From Bacteroidales bacterium (lineage in GTDB: Bacteria > Bacteroidota > Bacteroidia > Bacteroidales > P3): DNA of 61,599 nucleotides. The stretch spans positions 1 through 61,599 of the forward strand of contig JAFRRK010000018.1 in the NCBI GenBank assembly GCA_017428115.1. Reading direction: 5' to 3'. How positions within the stretch are numbered: the first letter of the stretch is position 1; each line of letters opens with the position of its first letter. The translations under genes and the position numbers were made by a program. Shown in pieces: positions 25,503 to 34,329 of the stretch. The notes beneath the pieces were generated by a model. That model ran no database searches and was not told where the DNA came from. It saw only the letters and a program-made list of their open reading frames with translations.

Positions 25503-26705
25503 ATGGCAAAACGTATAGTGGTGGCTGTCACCAACGACTTGCTGACCGACCAGCGGGTGGACCGTAGTTGCTGCGCCCTGCGGGAGGCGGGCTATGAGGT
25601 GACCCTTGTAGGACGGCGGCTGCCCGAGAGCGGAGCTCTGGAGGCGAGGGAGTATAGGTGTGTGCGTATGCGGCTGCTGTTTAGGCGGTCGGCGTTGTTC
25701 TATGCCGAGTATAACTTGCGGCTGCTGCTACGGATGCTATTGATGAGGGCCGATGCCTACTATGCCAACGACAGCGATACGCTGGAGGGGTGCTACTGGG
25801 CGACACGTATGAGGAAAAAAGTACTGTTGTATGACGCCCACGAGCTGTTTCCCGATGTGCCGGAGCTGTTGGACAAGCCGAGGGTGAGGCGAGTGTGGCA
25901 ATGGGTGGAGAAACGGTGCCTGCCTAGGGTGGATGCCGCCTTCACGGTGAGCCAGAGCGTGGCTGACGAGTATAAAAGACGCTATGGAATAGAGATGACT
26001 GTGGTGAGGAATTTGCCACAGGGCATGGAGCATGATGCATGCTGCATGGATAATTATCTTGGGAAGGCAGAAAAAGCTCAATCCTCCATTCTCAACACTA
26101 AATTGATATTGTATCAAGGGGCAGTGAATGTGGGGCGAGGGGTGAGAGAGTTGGTTGATGTAATGGGGCGGCTGCCACAGTGCCGACTGATGGTGGTGGG
26201 CGATGGCGACCTGCTGGAGGAATTGCGTGATTATGCCATGGGGCTGCCTTGGGCCGAGCGGATAGAGATGAGGGGACGGGTGCGACCCGAGACGCTGAGG
26301 AGGCTGACCCCAAGTGCCGACCTAGGGGTGTGCCTGTTGGAGGACAAGGGCAAGAGCTACCGCTCGGCACTGCCCAACAGGATAGGCGACTTTGTACAAG
26401 CGGGGGTGCCCATGGTGGCGACAGGCTTTGTAGAGATAAGGCGCCTGCTGGAGCTTTACAACATAGGCACCACGACAGAGCCATGCCCCCCGGTAAAAGA
26501 GGGAAGAGCGTATGAAGAGTATCTAGACCGCCTGGCCAATACGATAGGGGAAACCCTTAACCTTTGGGAGGCAATGGCACCTGAAGAGCGACGAAAGAGA
26601 TTTGACTTTGCCCGCAGGGAATTGTGCTGGGAAAAAGAGAAAAAAAAGCTTATTGAAAGAATTGATGCAATAATTGACAAGAAACGCCGTTATGAGAAGA
26701 ATTGA
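25503..26705 (+). CDS. Glycosyltransferase, GT4-like (GT-B fold)
   Basis: A 400-residue protein with a GT-B layout. The N-terminal domain starts RIVVAVTNDLLTDQRVDRSCCALREAGYEVTLVGRR and includes LLYDAHELFPDVPEL. The C-terminal nucleotide-sugar domain includes LILYQGAVNVGRGVRELVD, LMVVGDGDLLEEL, MRGRVRPETLRRL and ALPNRIGDFVQAGVPMVAT. These are hallmarks of glycosyltransferase family 4/group 1 enzymes that build surface glycans. Donor and acceptor are unknown. No other glycan cluster genes are adjacent, but a second GT-B enzyme lies at 30570. The signal peptidase gene starts 64 bases later. Confidence 0.88.
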   Translation: MAKRIVVAVTNDLLTDQRVDRSCCALREAGYEVTLVGRRLPESGALEAREYRCVRMRLLFRRSALFYAEYNLRLLLRMLLMRADAYYANDSDTLEGCYWATRMRKKVLLYDAHELFPDVPELLDKPRVRRVWQWVEKRCLPRVDAAFTVSQSVADEYKRRYGIEMTVVRNLPQGMEHDACCMDNYLGKAEKAQSSILNTKLILYQGAVNVGRGVRELVDVMGRLPQCRLMVVGDGDLLEELRDYAMGLPWAERIEMRGRVRPETLRRLTPSADLGVCLLEDKGKSYRSALPNRIGDFVQAGVPMVATGFVEIRRLLELYNIGTTTEPCPPVKEGRAYEEYLDRLANTIGETLNLWEAMAPEERRKRFDFARRELCWEKEKKKLIERIDAIIDKKRRYEKN

Positions 26706-26769
26706 AGCTTAGGTTGGCGCAAGCTGAGATGTATAAATAAAATGGAAATCTTTAATTATTACCAATATC

Positions 26770-28320
26770 GTGATTTATAACATTCTATTGATTCTGTATT
26801 TTGTGGGCTGCCTGTTAGGCCTGTGGTTCGTGTTTAAAAAAGCTGGCGAGAAGCCGTGGAAGGCTTTGGTGCCTGTATACAACGTGGTGGTGTGGATAAA
26901 GATATGCGGCAAGAGCTGGAAATGGTATATATACTGCCTCATACCCGCCGTCAACATTTTCACGCTGCTGCTGCTGGTGGTGGAGACCGCCAAGGCGTTT
27001 CACCGCTACAACTTCTTCGAACAGACATTTGCCGTCATCTTCCCTTGGTGCTACCTGCCCATACTGGGGTTGGGCAAAATGGAATATCACGACCCCAACA
27101 ATGAGCCTCCCCACAAGGTGAGCGAGTTGCGCGACTGGTTGGATGCCATAGTGTTTGCTTTGGTTGCCGCTGTCATTATCCGCGGAAAGATGTTGGAGTT
27201 TTACAACATTCCATCAAGCTCGATGGAAAAGTCGTTGCTGACGGGCGACTTTTTGATGGTGTCGAAGCTGGCATACGGACCCCGCATGACGATGACCCCA
27301 TTGTCGGTGCCATTAGTACACAATGTGATGCCATTGTCGAATGGGCAGCGGGAGTCGTATCTTAAATGGATCGAGCGCCCCTACCACCGCTACCCCGGAT
27401 TGGGGAAGGTGGAACGCATGGATGCAATGGTGTTTAACTTCCCCGACGGCGACACGGTGTGCACGGCGTGGCAGAGCAACATGAGCTACCACGACTTGGT
27501 GAGAGAAATGGGGCGCGAACAGGTGCTGAACGCAAAGCGCCTGCCGGTTGGCAACACGATGGTTGAGAACCATATCAGGGTGCGCCCGGTGGACAAACGC
27601 GAGAACTTCATCAAACGCTGTATTGGACTGCCTGGCGAGGATATAAAAATTGTAGACCAGAAGGTGTATGTGAACGGCAAGGCCCTGCCCACGCCCATGG
27701 AGAGCCAGCAGACATACGACGTTCAGTTCACCCCCGGACTGAACGCCCGAAAGATACTGGACAATGCCGGTGTGAGCAATGAGGATTTCGAGAACGCGCT
27801 AGGGATGATGATGTATGATGGTGTGCCTTACTACCGCCTGCCACTGACCGAAAAGATGGCATTGGAACTGCAGGCACGTCCCGATGTGGTGTCGGTGACA
27901 CCGGTAACATATGCCGAGGGAGAGGGCGACCGTCAGCTGTTCCCCCACGCCGAAGGCTACAACTGGACAGTGGACAACTTTGGACCTGTGCATATTCCCG
28001 CCAAGGGAGAGACCCTGACGCTGACAGTAGAGACCCTGCCGTTGTACAAACGCCTGATAGAGGTGTTTGAGGGCAACACGCTGGAGGTGCGTCAAGGAAA
28101 GATATTTATCAACGGAGAGGAGACAAATGAGTATACCTGCAAGATGAACTACTATTGGATGATGGGCGACAACCGCCACAACTCGGCCGACAGCAGGTAT
28201 TGGGGCTTTGTGCCAGAAGACCATATAGTGGGGAAAGCCAAGATGGTGGTGTTCTCTATCGACAAAGACCACAAAAAAGTGCGCTGGAACCGCATCTTTC
28301 GTTCAGCCTCGAAGTGGTAG
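26770..28320 (+). CDS. lepB: Signal peptidase I with N-terminal membrane extension
   Basis: Cleaves signal peptides from exported proteins at the inner membrane. The start is a GTG; no better in-frame ATG lies upstream. Residues 1-110 are a multi-helix DUF5684-like extension (LGLWFVFKKAGEKPWKALVPVYN, AVNIFTLLLLVVETAKAF). The catalytic domain follows a further helix: IPSSSMEKSLLTGDFLMV (Ser about 151), FIKRCIGLPGEDIKI (Lys about 282) and MGDNRHNSADSRYWG (about 465-479). At 516 residues it is much longer than the E. coli enzyme. Part of the excess is a large insertion between the Lys and GDNR boxes, as in other Bacteroidetes. Confidence 0.95.
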   Translation: MIYNILLILYFVGCLLGLWFVFKKAGEKPWKALVPVYNVVVWIKICGKSWKWYIYCLIPAVNIFTLLLLVVETAKAFHRYNFFEQTFAVIFPWCYLPILGLGKMEYHDPNNEPPHKVSELRDWLDAIVFALVAAVIIRGKMLEFYNIPSSSMEKSLLTGDFLMVSKLAYGPRMTMTPLSVPLVHNVMPLSNGQRESYLKWIERPYHRYPGLGKVERMDAMVFNFPDGDTVCTAWQSNMSYHDLVREMGREQVLNAKRLPVGNTMVENHIRVRPVDKRENFIKRCIGLPGEDIKIVDQKVYVNGKALPTPMESQQTYDVQFTPGLNARKILDNAGVSNEDFENALGMMMYDGVPYYRLPLTEKMALELQARPDVVSVTPVTYAEGEGDRQLFPHAEGYNWTVDNFGPVHIPAKGETLTLTVETLPLYKRLIEVFEGNTLEVRQGKIFINGEETNEYTCKMNYYWMMGDNRHNSADSRYWGFVPEDHIVGKAKMVVFSIDKDHKKVRWNRIFRSASKW

Positions 28321-28417
28321 ACCGACATGAGTGAAAAAAATATCTTTTCCAGCACACAATATTTTGCAATTTTTTAAGTTAATACCATACCAAAGTTAAT
28401 GAAGGAGACACTTAATT

Positions 28418-28873
28418 ATGTATGCAATAATAACAACCCCAAAAGGGACTATGAAGGTGGAGCTGTATGAGAAAGAGGTTCCCAACACGGTGGCCAACTT
28501 TGTAAAGCTGGCAAAGTCGGGATTCTATGACGGGCTGCATTTCCACCGTGTGATACCCAACTTTGTGATACAAGGCGGCTGCCCCTACAGCCGAGACCTG
28601 CGCGACCCTCGTGTTGGCACAGGCGGCCCCGGCTGGACTATAAAATGTGAGACACACGCCACAAGGCAGCACCACGAACGCGGGGTTCTTTCGATGGCAC
28701 ATGCAGGGAAAGACACCGGCGGCAGCCAATTCTTTATCTGCCACAACCGCGAGAACACCCAACACCTAGACGGTGTGCACACCTGTTTTGGCCAAGTGGT
28801 GGAAGGCATTGACGTGATTGACGAAATAAGGGTGGGTGACCTCATCGAAAAAATTGAAATTATTGAAGAATAA
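28418..28873 (+). CDS. Peptidyl-prolyl cis-trans isomerase, cyclophilin type
   Basis: A 151-residue single-domain cyclophilin without a signal peptide, so cytosolic. Signature segments are [34 protein letters not shown] (catalytic Arg in FHRV), [19 protein letters not shown] and [17 protein letters not shown]. It catalyses proline isomerisation during protein folding. It follows lepB by 97 bases and precedes the response regulator by 23 bases. Confidence 0.95.
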   Translation: MYAIITTPKGTMKVELYEKEVPNTVANFVKLAKSGFYDGLHFHRVIPNFVIQGGCPYSRDLRDPRVGTGGPGWTIKCETHATRQHHERGVLSMAHAGKDTGGSQFFICHNRENTQHLDGVHTCFGQVVEGIDVIDEIRVGDLIEKIEIIEE

Positions 28874-28896
28874 CCAATAACCCAAGATAAACAGCT

Positions 28897-29592
28897 ATGA
28901 ACTTAGGTATAAAACTGCTCGTTGCAGAGGACGACCCCAATTTGGGAACCATTTTAAAGGCATATCTCACACAGAAAGGCTACACTGTCTACCTGGCAGT
29001 TGACGGACAGGCTGCCCTCGATTCTTATCAGAACGACGATGTGGATGCCTGTATCCTCGACATTATGATGCCGGTGAAGGACGGATTCACTGTTGCCAAA
29101 GAAATTCGCCGTGTGGATAAGCGCATCCCTATCATCTTCCTAACCGCCAAGAATTTAGAAGCAGACAAGCTGAAAGGTTTTGAGATAGGTGCCGACGACT
29201 ATGTTACCAAGCCCTTCAGTATGGAGGAGCTATTGGCACGTTTGAACGCCACCATACGTCGCTCGTTCGACGACGGCAAGCCGGATAAAAACCTCTTCCA
29301 CATCGGTAACATACTCTTCGATTATGCACATCAGACCCTAACATGTGGCGACAATGTGCAACGTCTCACCATGAAGGAATGCGAACTGCTGCGCATGTTT
29401 GCCATGAATTTCAACCAACTAGTAGACCGCACCAGCACGTTGCAGAAGATTTGGAAGGACGATAGCTATTTCGCTGCCCGAAGCATGGACGTGTACATTA
29501 CCAAGCTGCGCAAATATCTGAAAGTTGACCCCCAAGTGCAGATTGTCAATGTGCATGGTGTGGGTTTCCGTCTGACAGTAAAGAACGATTAA
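28897..29592 (+). CDS. rprY: OmpR-family response regulator, RprY-like
   Basis: A 231-residue two-domain regulator. The receiver domain (1-120) has the acidic pair EDD (11-13), the phospho-acceptor in ILDIMMPVKDG (D55), LTAKN and YVTKPFS. The winged-helix output domain (135-231) has LTMKECELLRMFAMNFNQLVDR and SMDVYITKLRKYLK followed by VHGVGFRLTV. Overall it resembles Bacteroidetes RprY, which pairs with the sensor RprX and regulates stress and virulence genes in Porphyromonas. No histidine kinase is adjacent here, so the partner is elsewhere or the regulator is orphan. The symbol is assigned from similarity only. Confidence 0.8.
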   Translation: MNLGIKLLVAEDDPNLGTILKAYLTQKGYTVYLAVDGQAALDSYQNDDVDACILDIMMPVKDGFTVAKEIRRVDKRIPIIFLTAKNLEADKLKGFEIGADDYVTKPFSMEELLARLNATIRRSFDDGKPDKNLFHIGNILFDYAHQTLTCGDNVQRLTMKECELLRMFAMNFNQLVDRTSTLQKIWKDDSYFAARSMDVYITKLRKYLKVDPQVQIVNVHGVGFRLTVKND

Positions 29593-29596
29593 TACG

Positions 29597-29667
29597 AAAA
29601 AGAGGGAACTATTATATACTACTATTATGCAGTCCCTGCCACTTTTAGTTTTTTAGTATCCCTTTTT
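29597..29667 (+). terminator. Possible terminator after the response regulator
   Basis: AAAAAGAGGGA (29597-29607) can pair, with one bulge, with TCCCTTTTT (29659-29667), and inner bases add ACTA/TAGT. The loop is long and a shorter alternative pairing (GGGAACT with AGTCCC) exists, so it is a weak call. Confidence 0.35.
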
Positions 29668-29682
29668 GCTTATAGAAAAAAG

Positions 29683-30450
29683 ATGCGACTTATTTTTCTA
29701 GGGACGGGTACTTCGCTTGGGGTACCCGTCGTGGCATGTAGTTGCGCAGTATGCCATTCGACTGACTGGCACGACAAACACCTTCGAACATCAGCACTTG
29801 TGGAAACCAACGGAGGCAGAAACATACTTATTGACATAGGCCCCGACTTCCGCTACCAGATGTTGCGAGAAGGAGTGAGGCATCTCGACAGCATACTCAT
29901 CACCCACGCACACCGCGACCATGTGGGAGGACTGGACGACATCCGTTCCTTCAACTATGTGCAGAATCAAAAGATGGAAGTTTATTGCAACCGCGAGGCT
30001 CGCGAGGCAATAGAACGCGACTACCACTATATATTCACCCCACACGAGTTTCCTGGCCTGCCTGAAGCCAACCTGCACGAATTGTCGGGCGACAGCCCAT
30101 TCCATGCAGCAGGTGAGGAAATAATGCCCATCAAGGCAATGCACAAACTGCTTCCGGTACTAGGTTATAGGATAGGAGGATTGGTTTATATAACCGATGC
30201 CAACTATATATCACAAAGCGAGATGCACAAGCTGGAGAATGCTGATGTCTTAGTCATTAATGCACTTAGGAAAGAGAAACATTTCTCCCATTTCTGCCTG
30301 CCAGAAGCGTTGGAGATAATAGCTCAGGTAAATCCCCGCGAAGCCTACATCACCCACGTAAGCCATGATATGGGTTTTTATGCCGAAGTGTCGAAAGAAT
30401 TACCCCCCAATGTGCATATAGCCTATGACGGACTGAAAGTGGAGCTATAG
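29683..30450 (+). CDS. MBL-fold metallohydrolase, PhnP-like
   Basis: A 255-residue cytosolic metallo-beta-lactamase-fold hydrolase. It opens MRLIFLGTGTSLGVPVVACSC, with a Cys pair (CSCAVC) as in PhnP-type phosphodiesterases. The metal site THAHRDHVGG is complete (H75, H77, D79, H80), followed by YITDANYIS and ITHVSHDMG. The likely activity is hydrolysis of a phosphodiester such as a cyclic nucleotide or cyclic phosphate; the physiological substrate is not known. No phn genes are nearby. Confidence 0.88.
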   Translation: MRLIFLGTGTSLGVPVVACSCAVCHSTDWHDKHLRTSALVETNGGRNILIDIGPDFRYQMLREGVRHLDSILITHAHRDHVGGLDDIRSFNYVQNQKMEVYCNREAREAIERDYHYIFTPHEFPGLPEANLHELSGDSPFHAAGEEIMPIKAMHKLLPVLGYRIGGLVYITDANYISQSEMHKLENADVLVINALRKEKHFSHFCLPEALEIIAQVNPREAYITHVSHDMGFYAEVSKELPPNVHIAYDGLKVEL

Positions 30451-30569
30451 TGTCAGTATTGATATTGTATCAGACCTAGTGAAAAAAAGTGTAATGAGAA
30501 ATTGAAATATGGCTTAAGAAAGGGTTTGCTCTCCTATTTCATAGTTCTCAAACAATAAGTCAATTAAAG

Positions 30570-31685
30570 ATGCACCTTCACATCGTCTCATTCAACGTTC
30601 CTTGGCCAGCCGACTATGGCGGGGTGATAGATGTGTATTACCGCATTGTGGCTCTGTCAAACGCGGGTGTACACATCCACCTACACTGCTACACCTATGG
30701 TCGTCAACGGGCCGATGAATTGGAGAGGTGGTGTGACGAGGTGTGCTACTATCCCCGAGAAACAGGCATTCGCCACCAATTAGAAAGGCGTCCCTACATC
30801 GTGGCTTCGCGCTGTTCTGAGGCTTTGCTGCTACGTCTGCAGCAAGACAGCCACCCCATCCTCCTCGAGGGTTTGCACAATTGCTGGCTGTTAGAACACC
30901 TGGCAGGGCAGGGGAGACGCCTCATAGTGCGTGCCCATAATGTGGAACACGACTACTACGCAGCACTCGCTGCCGTAGAAAAGCGTCACTGGAAACGACT
31001 CTTTTTCCGTACCGAAGCACGCAAGTTGCACCGCTATGAGACGCAGTTGACGAAAGCGACAACGGTGTTGGCCATTTCGGATACCGATGCCGCCCACTTT
31101 CGTGCCATAGGATGTGCCGACGTAAGGCTGCTACCTCCTTCTCACGGTCACACAAAAGTGACGTCACTCATTGGTCGTGGAGATTATGTGCTATACCACG
31201 GAAACCTCTCAGTGCCTGAGAATATCAATGCCGTCCACTATCTGCTGGAGCAGGTGGCAGACCGCTGCCCCTATCAATTTATTGTGGCAGGAAGGAATCC
31301 CGACGAGGAGCTGCAACACACCATCGCCAAGCACCGTAACGTACGTCTGCTAGCTAACCCCGACGACGACACCATGCACCACCTATTGCGAGAAGCACAA
31401 GTCAACCTACTGCTCACCTGGCAGGCGACAGGAGTGAAACTGAAGTTGATGAACGCACTATATGAAGGTCGTCACTGCTTGGTGAACAGCCCGATGGTAG
31501 AAGGCACGTCCCTTGCCACCGCATGCGTAGTGGCTGACACGCCAAGCGAGATACTACAATCTTTGGCATACTTGATGAAGGCTGACTTTTCAGAAGAAAA
31601 ACGCCAACTCCGTGTAGCAATATTAGAACTTGCCGACCCGATGCACGACATTGCTGCAACATTGCTTGAACAGTTGGATACTTGA
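30570..31685 (+). CDS. Glycosyltransferase, GT-B fold
   Basis: A 371-residue putative glycosyltransferase. The N-terminal domain begins with VSFNVPWPADYGGVIDVYYRI, the Pro/Gly-rich opening common in GT4-like enzymes, and contains RRLIVRAHNVEHDYYAAL. The C-terminal half includes YVLYHGNLSVPENINAVHYLLEQV, YQFIVAGRNP and GVKLKLMNALYEGRHCLVN, which form the nucleotide-sugar site. The target is unknown. It lies 22 bases before the YD-like secreted protein gene. It is related only distantly to the glycosyltransferase at 25503. Confidence 0.83.
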   Translation: MHLHIVSFNVPWPADYGGVIDVYYRIVALSNAGVHIHLHCYTYGRQRADELERWCDEVCYYPRETGIRHQLERRPYIVASRCSEALLLRLQQDSHPILLEGLHNCWLLEHLAGQGRRLIVRAHNVEHDYYAALAAVEKRHWKRLFFRTEARKLHRYETQLTKATTVLAISDTDAAHFRAIGCADVRLLPPSHGHTKVTSLIGRGDYVLYHGNLSVPENINAVHYLLEQVADRCPYQFIVAGRNPDEELQHTIAKHRNVRLLANPDDDTMHHLLREAQVNLLLTWQATGVKLKLMNALYEGRHCLVNSPMVEGTSLATACVVADTPSEILQSLAYLMKADFSEEKRQLRVAILELADPMHDIAATLLEQLDT

Positions 31686-31707
31686 ATATGTTAGTATTAT
31701 CTATTTC

Positions 31708-32670
31708 ATGAAGAAACACATTTTAGTTTTTAGTTTTTACCTTTTAGTTTTCATAGCTTCCTACGCCCAAACGAAATGGACAGGTATCGACATGCCCTTT
31801 ATGCCCAAGCGCGACACCAACCACATACACATCCTCAGAACCTATACTATCACCGACACCCTTACCATGGAGCGCAAACTATTGTCAACGGTGGAGTACG
31901 ACCGCTACGGCTACCCCATGTCGCCCGACATTCAGTTAACCTACAATGCGAAAGGACAACTCGTCAAATATGTCAGATTCGAGCATCACTATGATTGGGA
32001 GGGACACTGGCGTAGAGACACAGTGCCAACAGTGGTGTCCCTCATACAATATACGCCTGAAGGTATAGTGTGGCAGGTGAAGAGTACACAATACTATGAT
32101 AACGGAGACTCCAACTCGCTAAACACCTACGAGCTCATCACCTACAAGACTCACCCCCAATACGGAGTGTTGGACTGCTCGTATCTTCATACCGGACAGT
32201 TCGGGTTCGACCACCCCGTTGGTCCATCCACATATCAAAACACCTCTTACTTCCGTCGTCAATTTGACAGCCTAGGGCATCTCCTGCACCAGGATGAAGT
32301 CGACGACTGGACAGAGACGCACACCTCGTTGCACTACCATTACCACCCCAACGGAAGAGTGGCGTACCGCACAGGAACATACTATGAGTTTGAAGACTCC
32401 ATTGTGTATCAATACGACACAGCGGGGAAACTGAACGGCATGATAGGCAAATACTATGACCTTGAAGAGGAGGGGGATGTAGTCATCCGCTGCCGACCAG
32501 ACGGAAAGTGGATAGAACAAATAACTCACTGGCACCCCTACGGTGACAATCCTTACCCATACCAACAGACTCAGCGTGTGCTCTACGATACCCATGGCAT
32601 GCCAGTCAGCGATCGTTTGCTCGGACCAGAGGGCCATTACATCGAGTACGAGATTGTATACTGGAAATAG
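31708..32670 (+). CDS. Secreted YD-repeat-like protein of unknown function
   Basis: A 320-residue protein taken from the ATG at 31708, giving signal MKKHILVFSFYLLVFIASYAQ. The longer in-frame opening from 31630 overlaps the upstream gene. The body is built from YD-like strands: YDRYGYPMSPDIQLTYNAKGQLV, RRQFDSLGHLLHQDEV, HYHPNGRVAYRTG, YQYDTAGKLNG and LYDTHGMPV. There is no sorting domain and no toxin domain. It belongs with 3648-4457 and 12106-13599 as one of three such proteins in the window. It may be cotranscribed with the glycosyltransferase 22 bases upstream. Confidence 0.85.
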   Translation: MKKHILVFSFYLLVFIASYAQTKWTGIDMPFMPKRDTNHIHILRTYTITDTLTMERKLLSTVEYDRYGYPMSPDIQLTYNAKGQLVKYVRFEHHYDWEGHWRRDTVPTVVSLIQYTPEGIVWQVKSTQYYDNGDSNSLNTYELITYKTHPQYGVLDCSYLHTGQFGFDHPVGPSTYQNTSYFRRQFDSLGHLLHQDEVDDWTETHTSLHYHYHPNGRVAYRTGTYYEFEDSIVYQYDTAGKLNGMIGKYYDLEEEGDVVIRCRPDGKWIEQITHWHPYGDNPYPYQQTQRVLYDTHGMPVSDRLLGPEGHYIEYEIVYWK

Positions 32671-32728
32671 TATTGAAAACATTCGAGCATTCGTACAATA
32701 AAAAATGACCTAATTCGTTTTTTTTATG

Positions 32729-32736
32729 TATATTTG
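32729..32736 (+). promoter_or_regulatory. -7 element upstream of the DUF4199 gene
   Basis: TATATTTG is an exact TAnnTTTG match 17 bases before the start codon. A T-rich tract lies upstream, but no clear TTTG at the -33 position. Confidence 0.55.
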
Positions 32737-32753
32737 CATTTTATTATAGAAGA

Positions 32754-33323
32754 ATGGCTAGGATATTTAGGCGATATGAATCAACAATATACGGCAACTA
32801 CCGGAAAGCCTACCTCATTGACGGAGCGTTGACAGGGGTAGTAATGTCGGTTGTACTGTTGTTGCGTGACTGGCTAGCCAAGTCGCCTATGCCGTCGCCA
32901 GAAAACTATATAACCGAACTGGTGTTGGCTGTAGGAATCTTTTGGTCGAGCTACCAATACCGCAAACAGCTGCCCGAAGGTAAAGTGACACTGAAGGAGC
33001 TGATGTTGCTAGGCTTAGGCATAGGAGTGGTGAGTGCCGTGGTGTATGGACTATGGACGTGGCTGCGCTGCGGAGTGCTGAACACCTCGTTAGTGGACTA
33101 CTACAACCACCAACGCATCAATATGATGGAGGCTGCGGAGAGTAGTGTAGAAGCCAAGTTAGCCGTGGAACAGGTGACAAGATACACCGCTGGCGACTGG
33201 GCTTTTATCGGAGCCTTCCGCTCGGCGGTAATGAGTGTGATTATCACCTTCTTTGCCTCCTTGATATTCCGAACCGAGAAAGCCCCTGTCCGCACAACAG
33301 GAAAAGTAAGAAATAAGAAGTAA
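32754..33323 (+). CDS. DUF4199 membrane protein
   Basis: A 189-residue inner-membrane protein with about four helices (LIDGALTGVVMSVVLLL, ITELVLAVGIFWSSYQY, LMLLGLGIGVVSAVVYGLW and FRSAVMSVIITFFASLIF). It fits the DUF4199 family of Bacteroidetes, which is regularly found just upstream of a dolichol-phosphate-mannose-synthase-like GT2, as here (67 bases). Its function is unknown; a role in membrane glycolipid assembly with the GT2 is inferred from gene order. Confidence 0.88.
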   Translation: MARIFRRYESTIYGNYRKAYLIDGALTGVVMSVVLLLRDWLAKSPMPSPENYITELVLAVGIFWSSYQYRKQLPEGKVTLKELMLLGLGIGVVSAVVYGLWTWLRCGVLNTSLVDYYNHQRINMMEAAESSVEAKLAVEQVTRYTAGDWAFIGAFRSAVMSVIITFFASLIFRTEKAPVRTTGKVRNKK

Positions 33324-33390
33324 TAAATACAAAGTAGCTGTTACATATTAAACCTAAACGATTAAACCTTAAAACACTTAAACTAAAAAT

Positions 33391-34329
33391 ATGGACATAT
33401 CGATCATAGTACCGTTGTTCAACGAGGACGAGTCGCTACCACACCTGGCAGAGTGGATCGACCGCGTGATGGAAGAACATTATTTCGACTACGAAGTCAT
33501 CATGGTGGATGATGGCAGCAAAGACCGCTCGTGGCAAGTGATAGAGGACCTGCATACCAAAAACCCCAGATACAAGGGAGTGAAGTTCCGCCGCAACTAT
33601 GGGAAGTCTGCCGCGCTCAACGTGGGTTTCCGTTACGCACAGGGCGATGTAGTCATCACTATGGATGCCGACCTCCAAGACAGCCCCGACGAGGTGCCAG
33701 AGCTCTACCGCATGATTAAGGAAGACGGCTACGACCTAGTGAGCGGATGGAAAAAGAAACGCTACGATTCCAAACTTGCCAAAAACATACCCTCCAAATT
33801 CTTCAATTGGACAACCCGCAAAATGAGCGGCATCAAGCTACACGACTTCAACTGTGGCCTTAAAGCCTACCGTCACGATGTGGTGAAGAGCATTGAAGTG
33901 TATGGCGAGATGCACCGATACATACCCGTAATCGCCAAATGGGCCGGATTCACCAACATAGGTGAAAAAGTGGTGCAGCACCGCAAACGCGAATTTGGTG
34001 TCACCAAGTTCGGCCTCAACCGTTTTGTAAATGGCTATCTCGACCTAATGAGCATTATGTTCATGTCCAAATTCGGCAAACAGCCCATGCACTTTTTCGG
34101 ACTGATGGGCACACTTGCCTTCCTGCTCGGATTCATCGCCTTCGTCATCGTGTGCGTGCTACGCCTTTTCGGTCGCATAGCGCTCACCAACAGCGTATGG
34201 TTCTATGTCTCCATGCTGTTTATCCTTATGGGCACCGTGCTATTCCTTGCCGGTTTTTTAGGCGAACTGATATGCCGCAATTCTACCACTCGCAATCAAT
34301 ACCTTATTGAAAAGGAGGTGCTGTCATGA
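33391..34329 (+). CDS. Polyprenyl-phosphate glycosyltransferase, GT2 (DPM1/GtrB-like)
   Basis: A 312-residue enzyme with a catalytic domain (1-235) and two C-terminal membrane helices (FGLMGTLAFLLGFIAFVIVCV and VSMLFILMGTVLFLAGFLGEL). GT-A motifs are IIVPLFNEDESLPHL, VDDGSKDRSW, NYGKSAALNVG and MDADLQDSPDEVP. It probably transfers a sugar from a nucleotide donor to undecaprenyl phosphate at the inner membrane. The stop codon overlaps the ychF start by 4 bases (ATGA), so the two are translationally coupled. Confidence 0.93.
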   Translation: MDISIIVPLFNEDESLPHLAEWIDRVMEEHYFDYEVIMVDDGSKDRSWQVIEDLHTKNPRYKGVKFRRNYGKSAALNVGFRYAQGDVVITMDADLQDSPDEVPELYRMIKEDGYDLVSGWKKKRYDSKLAKNIPSKFFNWTTRKMSGIKLHDFNCGLKAYRHDVVKSIEVYGEMHRYIPVIAKWAGFTNIGEKVVQHRKREFGVTKFGLNRFVNGYLDLMSIMFMSKFGKQPMHFFGLMGTLAFLLGFIAFVIVCVLRLFGRIALTNSVWFYVSMLFILMGTVLFLAGFLGELICRNSTTRNQYLIEKEVLS

